This document shows, piece by piece, positions 51,268 to 59,291 of a DNA stretch of 64,000 nt. Made by a program: the position numbers and the translations under genes. Under the pieces are notes generated by a model. That model was not told the origin of the DNA. It was given only the letters and a program-made list of their open reading frames with translations, and ran no database searches. The stretch spans positions 1 through 64,000 of the forward strand of contig NZ_JAYLLN010000007.1 of NCBI RefSeq assembly GCF_037126265.1, given 5' to 3'. The DNA comes from Sphingobacterium tenebrionis (lineage in GTDB: Bacteria > Bacteroidota > Bacteroidia > Sphingobacteriales > Sphingobacteriaceae). The first letter of the stretch is position 1. Each line of letters begins with the position of its first letter.

Positions 51268-53624
51268 CATTTTACGATGATCTCTTTTTCGGCATATATC
51301 AACTCCCCGGTATTAGTTACCCCTTCTATGATGAGTTTATATTTTCCAGTCTGATCCGAGCTATAAAACTGAATCTGATTATCATTGACATTATCCACTA
51401 GGATATAAGGCATCCAGAACAAGGTAGAAATGTAATTTTTGGAACTAAAATCCGATAGTTCCGCTTTAGACATCCCTTGAAAAGTTCGTCCAGTGTAGAT
51501 GGGTTCGATGGTGCTTTCTCTATCTGTACAGCCTTTGTAAACCGTGCGGATACCATTAACCAGATAACTTTCACCTTTAACAGCAGGTCGACCACTATAA
51601 GGATGATTCTGGCAGTTTAAAATATTATATGGACATACATAATCGCCACATTCATTTCTTCCAAATGTACTCCTTAGGTCTCTTGGTTTTGCATAGACCA
51701 CCACTTCCTCAATCTTGTTCACATTAGGATCTTTGATCTGGAATTCTGCAGTGTTTTTCTTTCGTGAAATCATCCCATAACGGGTCAATTCCGAGGAATT
51801 TTGTTGGATATTGGTAAAGAGTTGCTCTAAGGGATTCGAGATTTTGATCGTTACATCCGAACTTCCCACTTTTTTCTTCTTCTGATTGATAGAAGCAAAT
51901 AAGTATAACTTATTAGGTTCCTGTATGGCAATTTGCCGCGGGTTCAAATAAAATTTACCCATACTGTCAGTCAGCTGCTGTTTAAGCCCGTTTCCCACCC
52001 TATACAGCAGGTCTACAGGTACTTCTATTCGCTTCAACGCTGTTGTGCTGGCGTAACCCTGAATATCCTTCTTCAAAGCAGGATCATTGCTAAAGAACTT
52101 GGAAGGCTGATAAGGTTTTGCAAAGGCCAATTGATGATTTAACCGAGAAATACGATCAAGGGTAGGGTCTGTTTTCCAGGCTTGCCCTAACCAAAAATCC
52201 CAATAATAATAGCTGTCAATATGTTGTTTGTATTCCGGGATGATTCGATCCTCCAGCACACAATATAAAGTCAATATGGATTCAATGGCTTTTCCCTGGA
52301 AGTCGGATGTCTTCAGATTAATCCGGAGGCTATCTCTAGTGGATAAGGTGTCTTTCGATAAAGCGATTTCAATTCCAGGTTTTTTATGGTAATTGGCTAG
52401 GAAATAAGATCGATCCAAGGTCTTGTTTTGCCCATCGGTGATCGTATATTCATATATTCCTTTTATAAAGTCCTTTAAAGGGACTACAATTCGTTTGCTC
52501 TTTTCATCAATACCAGAGAGGGAGGAAACCATTGCAGCACTTTCCTGCAAAGCCCTGAAGTGAATCTGTAAAGGCCCTGCCTGCGTATTTTCCAAGTCGA
52601 TCAGTAAGGTATCTTTTGGTACATGGTTTTTATTGGATAGATGGAAGATGTTTTTCTTAGCCTTATTGAGGGTATAATCGAGTTTAAAAGGAGCTGTTTT
52701 TGAATTAATCGTATATAAGGCGTCTTCTTTCGGTACAAAGCTAAAAGATCCCATCCCTTGTTCATCTGATTTGGAAGTTAAAATCTCTTGACCATTCTCA
52801 AGGATAGCAATTTCAACCGCTGCCGGAGAACCATTCTCTTGGCTCGTCTGCCAATAAAAGAAGTTTTCCTTGTCGGCAAGTAAGGTTTTATCTGGATTGG
52901 AAATGGATAATTTGATTATTGGGTTCTCCTCTGCGATTTTAAAATTGCTGTACTTTTTGTTGTTCTGATAGAATATCTGCGTCATGAGATTTTTATCCGA
53001 TTGCTGAAACTCCTCCTTTGGTATGCTAATGATTGCCTGACCAAAAATATCCAAGGGTACTTCGCCTTTCCAGCCTGTGGAAAGTTTATAGGCAATACGG
53101 TTGTTTTTTGCTTTTTCGCCCCTCAGTTCTAGGTTCCAAGCTTTCACCTGAATTTCAATCGTATTCTTGTCCTTGGTATCCAATTGCTCGAAAGTACTAT
53201 GGAAGGCATTCAAGGTTGGGGATTTGATGATAATCTTGGAGGAGAAAAAATGTATCGGCTTATGTTCTGTATCAGTCACATTGCTGAAGGCAACCAAACG
53301 ATAATCTCCAGGGACTAAAGAATCGGGAATGGTCAGACTTCCGGGACAAATCTTATTGGCCATTAGGTAATACCGCTTCACACTAAAGGAGATGCTATCT
53401 TCACGTAATAGACCTACTGCTAAAAGATCGGGCGATAGGGTATCTGTCAACTCTTTGGTGTTTAATAGATAGGAGGAAAACCAAATGATTTCTCCAGGCG
53501 TATATATGTTCTTATCCGTAGTCACATAAAGGATTTCTTTAGGAGTTTCCTGGGCACTGAGCGGATGTAAAAAAGGAAGAAGAATAATTTGAAAAAGTAA
53601 ATAAATGGTTCTCTTCCAATTCAT
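51267..53624 (-). CDS. Large exported MG2-like surface protein
   Basis: About 785 residues (start taken at the ATG 53624, giving a signal peptide ending near LSAQETP). The N-terminal domain resembles the alpha-2-macroglobulin MG2 module (YVTTDKNIYTPGEIIWFSSYLLN), the type that opens many Bacteroidota surface proteins with a TonB-plug-like domain. Further beta-sandwich regions follow, with SNPDKTLLADKENFFYWQ and ALYTINSKTAPF among them. The C-terminal part contains EEVVVYAKP, and a cluster of five cysteines (CGDYVCPYNILNC and KGCTDRE). A structural or adhesive surface role is possible. The function is not known. Confidence 0.65.
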   Translation of the reverse strand: MNWKRTIYLLFQIILLPFLHPLSAQETPKEILYVTTDKNIYTPGEIIWFSSYLLNTKELTDTLSPDLLAVGLLREDSISFSVKRYYLMANKICPGSLTIPDSLVPGDYRLVAFSNVTDTEHKPIHFFSSKIIIKSPTLNAFHSTFEQLDTKDKNTIEIQVKAWNLELRGEKAKNNRIAYKLSTGWKGEVPLDIFGQAIISIPKEEFQQSDKNLMTQIFYQNNKKYSNFKIAEENPIIKLSISNPDKTLLADKENFFYWQTSQENGSPAAVEIAILENGQEILTSKSDEQGMGSFSFVPKEDALYTINSKTAPFKLDYTLNKAKKNIFHLSNKNHVPKDTLLIDLENTQAGPLQIHFRALQESAAMVSSLSGIDEKSKRIVVPLKDFIKGIYEYTITDGQNKTLDRSYFLANYHKKPGIEIALSKDTLSTRDSLRINLKTSDFQGKAIESILTLYCVLEDRIIPEYKQHIDSYYYWDFWLGQAWKTDPTLDRISRLNHQLAFAKPYQPSKFFSNDPALKKDIQGYASTTALKRIEVPVDLLYRVGNGLKQQLTDSMGKFYLNPRQIAIQEPNKLYLFASINQKKKKVGSSDVTIKISNPLEQLFTNIQQNSSELTRYGMISRKKNTAEFQIKDPNVNKIEEVVVYAKPRDLRSTFGRNECGDYVCPYNILNCQNHPYSGRPAVKGESYLVNGIRTVYKGCTDRESTIEPIYTGRTFQGMSKAELSDFSSKNYISTLFWMPYILVDNVNDNQIQFYSSDQTGKYKLIIEGVTNTGELIYAEKEIIVK

Positions 53625-53784
53625 GGACGTATGCATAATAAGTAAATGATCGGTTAGCGAGCAAAATTGTATTCAATTTTACGTAAATTAATTAAATTAA
53701 AGACTTGTTTACCAATAATAAATCTACGATTACCTTTTAGATGTCATATTTTAGTCTTTTTGACTTTTTGTTATAAAATGTCAG

Positions 53785-53792
53785 TAATATTG
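53785..53792 (+). promoter_or_regulatory. Possible -7 element of the five-gene operon
   Basis: TAATATTG differs from TAnnTTTG at one position. A TTTG 22 bp upstream could be the -33 box, and the leader would be about 15 bases. It is weak and low confidence. Confidence 0.3.
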
Positions 53793-53813
53793 TAAAATTT
53801 TAATAAAGTTTAA

Positions 53814-54980
53814 ATGGAATATGGCCCATTGCTTCTGCAAATAAACACCTATTTACAGGAACGGATAAAAAACGGATCCTGTGAATTTTGTTTCCATAAC
53901 TTTCAGCATACCCAAGATGTGGTCGAAGCTGTCGAGGAATTAGCAAATCATTATGCGTTAAATGACCAAGACCGGTTTGTGGTTTTAGCTGCAGCCTACT
54001 TTCATGATATAGGATATGAATCCGGTGGTTCTGAAGGTCATGAGGCGCGAAGTGCAGAAATAGCTATGGAATTTCTAGCAGGATTGGGGGTTTCCAATGA
54101 AAAACAAGATCAGGTAAAAGGATGTATTTTAGCCACAAAAATGCCTCAGGCACCTAGAAACCTGTTGGAACAGATCGTTTGTGATGCTGATCTATTCCAT
54201 TTAGGGAAATTATCATTTGATGAACGCAATAAACTGATGCTCCAAGAAGCAGAACAGTTAAAGGGGGAAAAAATTGATCGGAACATCTGGAGGGAGCAGA
54301 CCATCGAGCTCCTTCAAAAGCATGTTTACCATACAAAATATGCCCAAGAAAAGCTTGCACTTGGAAAAAGAGATAACCTTCAAGGCCTAATGAAGAAACA
54401 GAAAAAGACCTTGGAAAAGCAAGAAGCTGCCTTGGAAGCGGAGCGCCTGAAAAAGCCCGAGCGTGGAATAGAAACCATGTTCCGAATCACTTCGGCAAAT
54501 AGCCAAAGATTGAGTGATATGGCTGATAACAAATCAAATATTCTGTTGACCGTAAATTCCATTATCCTTTCCATTGTCGTTGCGGTATTGGTCAAGGCAT
54601 TAGACAATAATCCGCATTTGATCATTCCTACTGTTATTTTAATGAGCTGTTCTGTGGTAACCATGGTACTGGCCATATTGGCTACCATTCCAAAAATACC
54701 AAACGGAAAATACCAACCAGAGGATGTGAAGACCAAATCCGTAAACCTACTATTCTTTGGAAATTTCTATAAAACATCCTTTAAGGATTATGAGGAGGCC
54801 ATGAAGAAAGCCATGGATGATAAGGAATTTTTATATGGGATGTTGACTAAGGATGTACACTCCCAAGGGGTAGTGCTAGGAAGAAAATATCGTCTATTGA
54901 GATATGCTTATGGTGTTTTTATGTTCGGTTTGATATTATCGGTGATTGCCTTTAGCATCGCTATTTTTATTACTAAATAA
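53814..54980 (+). CDS. HD-domain protein fused to a Pycsar-effector-like (PycTM/DUF5706) membrane domain
   Basis: A 388-residue fusion. Residues 20-180 form an HD phosphohydrolase-like domain with His28 and His32, His64-Asp65 (AAAYFHDIGYES), His76 and Asp124/126 (CDADLFHLG). Residues 180-220 are a charged, coiled-coil-like linker (KKQKKTLEKQEAALEAERLKK). Residues 223-388 match the membrane effector module of Pycsar systems: RITSANSQRLSDMADNKSNILLTVNSIILS, quoted only in part as SANSQRLSDMADNKSN, followed by membrane helices near 245-262, 273-293 and 365-386. Pycsar effectors normally respond to cCMP or cUMP made by a partner uridylate/cytidylate cyclase, and no cyclase is encoded here. It heads a tight operon. 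The HD part might hydrolyse a nucleotide signal. Confidence 0.88.
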   Translation: MEYGPLLLQINTYLQERIKNGSCEFCFHNFQHTQDVVEAVEELANHYALNDQDRFVVLAAAYFHDIGYESGGSEGHEARSAEIAMEFLAGLGVSNEKQDQVKGCILATKMPQAPRNLLEQIVCDADLFHLGKLSFDERNKLMLQEAEQLKGEKIDRNIWREQTIELLQKHVYHTKYAQEKLALGKRDNLQGLMKKQKKTLEKQEAALEAERLKKPERGIETMFRITSANSQRLSDMADNKSNILLTVNSIILSIVVAVLVKALDNNPHLIIPTVILMSCSVVTMVLAILATIPKIPNGKYQPEDVKTKSVNLLFFGNFYKTSFKDYEEAMKKAMDDKEFLYGMLTKDVHSQGVVLGRKYRLLRYAYGVFMFGLILSVIAFSIAIFITK

Positions 54981-54987
54981 GGATAAA

Positions 54988-55854
54988 ATGAAATTATTTT
55001 TAAGTCTGATCCTAGGTTTGGGATTTATTTCCTGTCAAAGCCAATCTGCTGGAAAGGTAGAATCCAAATTAGAAAAAGAAAACAACAAAAACGAACAACA
55101 GGATATCCTTGGCTATGAGCGCGTGTATGCATTGCCTACAGAACTTGATGAAATATCAGGAATAACCTTCCTGCCTGGAAATTTGGATGTTATTTATGCC
55201 GTTCAAGATGAAGAGGGGATCTTATACGCCTATTCGCTTAGCCAAACTGAAATTATTGGGCAGTATAAGTTTGCTGGAAAGGGCGATTTTGAGGAAATAG
55301 CAACCGACGGAGAATCCTTCTATGTTCTAGAAAGTAAAGGAACCATCTATAGTTTTCCTGTAGACCTCAAAGACTCCGAAAATAAAGTCAAGATCCATAT
55401 AGATCTTTTGCAAAAAGGAGAATATGAATCCATGGCCTATGACCCTCAAGATGAAAGCTTAATGGTTGTTTGTAAAGAATGTAAACAGGATAAGGGAAGT
55501 CCGCAACTGACCGCTTATCGTCTTTCTATATTGGAAAATGGAAATCTTAGCCTTAAAAACAACATTATCGTTTCCCTTGAAGGGGTTACTTCGGCCAATG
55601 GTAAACCTGTGAAGAATTTAAAACCTTCAGCCTTAGTTAAAAATAATCTACAAAAAAAGTGGTTCCTACTATCCTCGATCGATAAAAATATCCTCATTTT
55701 GGATACTGAATTCAAACCCATAGAGACCATATTTTTAGATAAAAATCAGTTTCAGCAACCAGAAGGAATAACCTTCGATGCACAACAGAAAATGTATATC
55801 AGTAGTGAAAAAAACAATGCTGAAAATGCAATGCTCTTTCAATTCAAGAATTAA
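54988..55854 (+). CDS. SdiA-regulated-type beta-propeller lipoprotein
   Basis: A 288-residue lipoprotein starting at the ATG seven bp after the HD-PycTM gene. The lipobox LGFISC gives the acylated cysteine at about residue 16. The body matches the SdiA-regulated/YjiK-like six-bladed propeller with LDEISGITFLPGNLDVIYAVQDEEGILY, quoted in part as DEISGITFLPGNLDVIY, followed by DFEEIATDGESFYVLES and the closing QQPEGITFDAQQKMYI. A C-terminal ligand or metal site is likely. Its partner may be the next gene's phosphoesterase. Confidence 0.82.
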   Translation: MKLFLSLILGLGFISCQSQSAGKVESKLEKENNKNEQQDILGYERVYALPTELDEISGITFLPGNLDVIYAVQDEEGILYAYSLSQTEIIGQYKFAGKGDFEEIATDGESFYVLESKGTIYSFPVDLKDSENKVKIHIDLLQKGEYESMAYDPQDESLMVVCKECKQDKGSPQLTAYRLSILENGNLSLKNNIIVSLEGVTSANGKPVKNLKPSALVKNNLQKKWFLLSSIDKNILILDTEFKPIETIFLDKNQFQQPEGITFDAQQKMYISSEKNNAENAMLFQFKN

Positions 55855-55857
55855 TAG

Positions 55858-56937
55858 ATGAAACCATTTTTTGTTTTTATTTTAAGCCTTTTTCTAGGAT
55901 TTGTACAAGCCCAGGAAATAGAAAAGCGCATGATTGTTTTTGGGGATGCAGGAGAGATTAATCCTGCCCAGCATTTTTTAATCCAAAAAGCACAAGACCT
56001 CCTATTAAAAGATAAAACGGTTGCTTTTTTTGTGGGCGACAATATCTATCCTGATGGAATGGCATTGGAGGATAAGGAAAAAGAAAAAACTGAGAATATT
56101 CTAAAAAGCCAGTTTGAAGACTTTCGTAAGGCCGGCGTGCCGGTTTATTTTTTGGCAGGTAATCATGATTGGGACCATTCCGGTAAACTTGGTTTGGAAA
56201 AAGTAAAAGCCCAAGCCAATTACCTCGCGCAATTCCAGGATAAAGATCTGAAGTTTGTACCGCAAGCAGGTACTTTAGGGCCTGAACCCATACAACTTGC
56301 AAAAGATGTAATAGCCATTACTTTTGATAGCGAATATTGGCTGTTCCCACATCATGGCAAGGATATAAAACAGGATAAGGAAGGTTTTATCCAAGAATTG
56401 AACGCGATTTTGGAAAAACATCAAGACAAAACCATTCTGATTTTTTCCCATCATCCGATGAAATCCTATGGCGAACATAGTCTAAAATACAATTGGAAAG
56501 ATCATCTTTTCCCACTTACCAGACTCTGGAAACCCTTATACATCCCCTTGCCAGCAGTAGGTTCTTTATATCCATTGGTGAGATCAACAGCTTTTAAATC
56601 AGCAGAGGATCTGAAACATCCTATATATAGGGAGATGGTAGATAAGGTAACTTCCACCGTAGCTGAGCATCCCAATATACTATTTGTGGCCGGGCATGAT
56701 CATGGATTACAATATATTGAAACGGAAAATATTAAGCAGGTCGTTAGCGGTTCGGGAGCAAAGCATTCCAGCATTCAACCTTCCAAAAACCTACAGTATA
56801 GTTACGAAGATCAAGGCTTCTGTGTAATCGATTATTTAGATAATAAGGATATGCTGTTGTCTTTCTATATCGTAAATGATTCCGATGCCCTTTTCCAAGC
56901 TTTTAACATAACGATAAAGCATCAGGCTGTAAATTAG
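55858..56937 (+). CDS. Secreted calcineurin-like metallophosphoesterase
   Basis: A 359-residue exported enzyme. A signal peptide (FILSLFLGFVQAQ) is followed by the metal-binding motifs in order: FGDAGE, VGDNIYPDGM, AGNHDWDH, FSHHPMKSYGEH and GHDHGLQYIE. It would hydrolyse a phosphoester in the periplasm or at the surface. Its start is three bases after the propeller lipoprotein stop codon. In some Bacteroidota, from memory, a similar phosphoesterase domain is fused in front of the kinase-like/barrel protein encoded two genes downstream, suggesting they work as one machine. Confidence 0.9.
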   Translation: MKPFFVFILSLFLGFVQAQEIEKRMIVFGDAGEINPAQHFLIQKAQDLLLKDKTVAFFVGDNIYPDGMALEDKEKEKTENILKSQFEDFRKAGVPVYFLAGNHDWDHSGKLGLEKVKAQANYLAQFQDKDLKFVPQAGTLGPEPIQLAKDVIAITFDSEYWLFPHHGKDIKQDKEGFIQELNAILEKHQDKTILIFSHHPMKSYGEHSLKYNWKDHLFPLTRLWKPLYIPLPAVGSLYPLVRSTAFKSAEDLKHPIYREMVDKVTSTVAEHPNILFVAGHDHGLQYIETENIKQVVSGSGAKHSSIQPSKNLQYSYEDQGFCVIDYLDNKDMLLSFYIVNDSDALFQAFNITIKHQAVN

Positions 56938-56959
56938 TCTACGACCAAACCAATAATTT

Positions 56960-59281
56960 ATGTTACTACAAAATGCCCATATTGATAATAATTTCCTTCA
57001 GAACGGAGACTTGGAAGAGAAAATGTCATTAGGGCCTTTCCTACAATATCTGGAAAATAATAAATCAGCACATGCATCCGGCATGTTGCTACCAAAGTTT
57101 GCCAAAGAACTGATCCAAAGTAAAATGGCCGTTTTAGGGGATCTAAACGATAAAAACCTGAAGGAATACCAAGAGGTCTTTGAGGTCATCTACCATTTGG
57201 CTAAGGGGGTGCCTACAGAGACCCACATGAATTGGGCTTTAGGATATCCTATTCCGGACCGCGTATTCTTTGGAACCGAAGCCTTTTACGAATTGATCGC
57301 TGATGATTTCACCAGAATATCGCCTCCGGTGAGCCATCATTTTCTGGAACTGGAATTCATCAATAAGCAATTATTGCTACTTATCTTGGAACGATTTTAT
57401 GATGTTCCTCCGTTAAAAAATAAAGATCGCTATGTGAAAAGGGATCTAGCATTCAATCGGTATTTTGAATTGGATCTTGACTTTACCTTTGTAAAGATTA
57501 AACCGATCGGGAAGCTGCCAGAGCTTGATCTCCATTCTTTAAAAGGGAAAGACAATATAGAGTTTAAAGATATTGAGCCTATTATACAGCGTTTTGACCT
57601 CCGTAATTTTTTGTTTGAAGGATTTACCATCCTGACTTTTTCGGATTGCCAGGAATCCTATACGTCTGAACAGCTCCAAGACCTGGTGAATAACATCAGC
57701 ATTTACACCGGGAAAAATGGTTTGGATAAACTCAACACAATTTTAGGAGATATCATGGCCTTCAAAGGGGTAAAATCATCCTTTTATCCAATTTTAAAAC
57801 TAAATGATATCCCCATATTATCGCCCGATCTGGCACAGAACTCCATCTTATTCCACCAAGATGTTTTTTACAGTGAAGAAGCGCAGACCGGCGAACTCCT
57901 AGCGTATTTGGATAAACCAACGGTCCTTGCATTCGGAATTGCCGATAACCTGGATTCTGAATCTTCTAAACTGTTAGAACGTATTAAAAATACAGGTCTG
58001 CATTCGTATGTATGCTTCCCTTTACTTCAACAGGGAAGATTGGTGGCCATTATGGAATTGTATAGCTATAACGGTGTTCAGTTGAATCGAAAAATGCTGG
58101 TGCAGATCAGAAATTATTATGGTTTATTAACGCAATTGGCAAATAATATCCTTTCCGCATTCAAATCGGAGTTGAATGATGTCATCCTTCATCAATATAC
58201 GGCCTTACAGCCAGCTGTAGAATGGAAATTTAATCAAGTTGCTGCCGCTTATATGGGTGATGTGATGGACCAAATTGAAAACCCGACGCTGGAAAAAATT
58301 GTATTTCCGAATGTGTATCCTTTTTATGCTGCGGTAGACGTTAAAGACTCTAGTCTATTGAGGACCAAATCATACCACAATGATATCCAGCTACGGGTTA
58401 ATTATGTCAAAAGTCTGATTGCCCGTCTTCAGGAAACGCATCCATCACTCCTGAAAAAAAGCTTTTTAGATCGATTTGCAGAAGTGGAACAATGGACCAA
58501 CGAATATGATTTGGATAATTACCTTTTAGATATTCTGGCCTTTTTCCAAGAAGATATTCCTGCTTTTCTGGATAGCCTTTCCGATGTAGAAAAGGATTTT
58601 GAACAGCCATTGTATGCTTGTAGGCAAAAGCTAAAGTATTCTTACGAGGATGTGCATTCCAGCAATGGAGCCTTTGAACGATCACTTCAGAAAATAAATC
58701 AGCTTTTGAAAATGGAGATGGACAATTTTAACCAAAGCGTACAAGCCATTATCCCATCTTATTTTGAAACATTCCGTACAGATGGGATCGAGTATGATCT
58801 CTATGTTGGGCAATCCATAGCTCCTAGAAATGATTTCAAATCCAGTATGTTGAAAAAGATTAGGAAAGAACAGATTGCAAACATTGCCAGGATTGGTCAA
58901 TTTACCGACCGCATGAAGCAGGAACTTCCAATCCCTTTAGAAACAACACAATTGATTTTTATCCATCCGAATCCTATAGATATCAGCTTTAGAGATGATG
59001 AACGAAGGTTTGATGTGGAAGGTTCCTATAATATTCGCTATCAGATCATTAAAAAAAGGATAGATAAAGTAAAAATATTGGATAGTGAGGAAAGATTGGT
59101 TAAACCAGGTTATATAGCTATTGTATTCAATAGGAATCAGGTGGTGAGAGATTTAAAGTCTTGTTTAAAAGAAGTAGCTGAAATGGGTTTGATTGAATCT
59201 GATATCGAAGAAATCCGATTGGAAAAACTTCAAGGAATTAGTGACTTGAAAGCACTCCGTGTAAAAATTAAACTTGATTAA
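56960..59281 (+). CDS. GAF-domain protein of unknown function
   Basis: A 773-residue soluble protein, cytoplasmic since it has no signal peptide. A GAF-like domain lies at about residues 230-395 (IKNTGLHSYVCFPLLQQGRLVAIMELYSYNG, quoted in part as YVCFPLLQQGRLVAIMELY), the fold that commonly binds cyclic nucleotides or other small ligands. The other regions are helical and do not match domains I recognise. The C-terminal part (about 600-773) carries many charged residues. It is encoded between a phosphoesterase and a barrel protein, which suggests it acts in a signalling pathway with them. Confidence 0.8.
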   Translation: MLLQNAHIDNNFLQNGDLEEKMSLGPFLQYLENNKSAHASGMLLPKFAKELIQSKMAVLGDLNDKNLKEYQEVFEVIYHLAKGVPTETHMNWALGYPIPDRVFFGTEAFYELIADDFTRISPPVSHHFLELEFINKQLLLLILERFYDVPPLKNKDRYVKRDLAFNRYFELDLDFTFVKIKPIGKLPELDLHSLKGKDNIEFKDIEPIIQRFDLRNFLFEGFTILTFSDCQESYTSEQLQDLVNNISIYTGKNGLDKLNTILGDIMAFKGVKSSFYPILKLNDIPILSPDLAQNSILFHQDVFYSEEAQTGELLAYLDKPTVLAFGIADNLDSESSKLLERIKNTGLHSYVCFPLLQQGRLVAIMELYSYNGVQLNRKMLVQIRNYYGLLTQLANNILSAFKSELNDVILHQYTALQPAVEWKFNQVAAAYMGDVMDQIENPTLEKIVFPNVYPFYAAVDVKDSSLLRTKSYHNDIQLRVNYVKSLIARLQETHPSLLKKSFLDRFAEVEQWTNEYDLDNYLLDILAFFQEDIPAFLDSLSDVEKDFEQPLYACRQKLKYSYEDVHSSNGAFERSLQKINQLLKMEMDNFNQSVQAIIPSYFETFRTDGIEYDLYVGQSIAPRNDFKSSMLKKIRKEQIANIARIGQFTDRMKQELPIPLETTQLIFIHPNPIDISFRDDERRFDVEGSYNIRYQIIKKRIDKVKILDSEERLVKPGYIAIVFNRNQVVRDLKSCLKEVAEMGLIESDIEEIRLEKLQGISDLKALRVKIKLD

Positions 59282-59291
59282 GATTATACCT

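Noticed and set aside
53814..54980. A complete Pycsar anti-phage system
   Set aside because: No uridylate or cytidylate cyclase gene is encoded next to the effector-like protein, and its neighbours are envelope proteins.
59274..59291. TTG start for the barrel protein
   Set aside because: It overlaps the GAF gene end and adds residues before an otherwise standard signal peptide.
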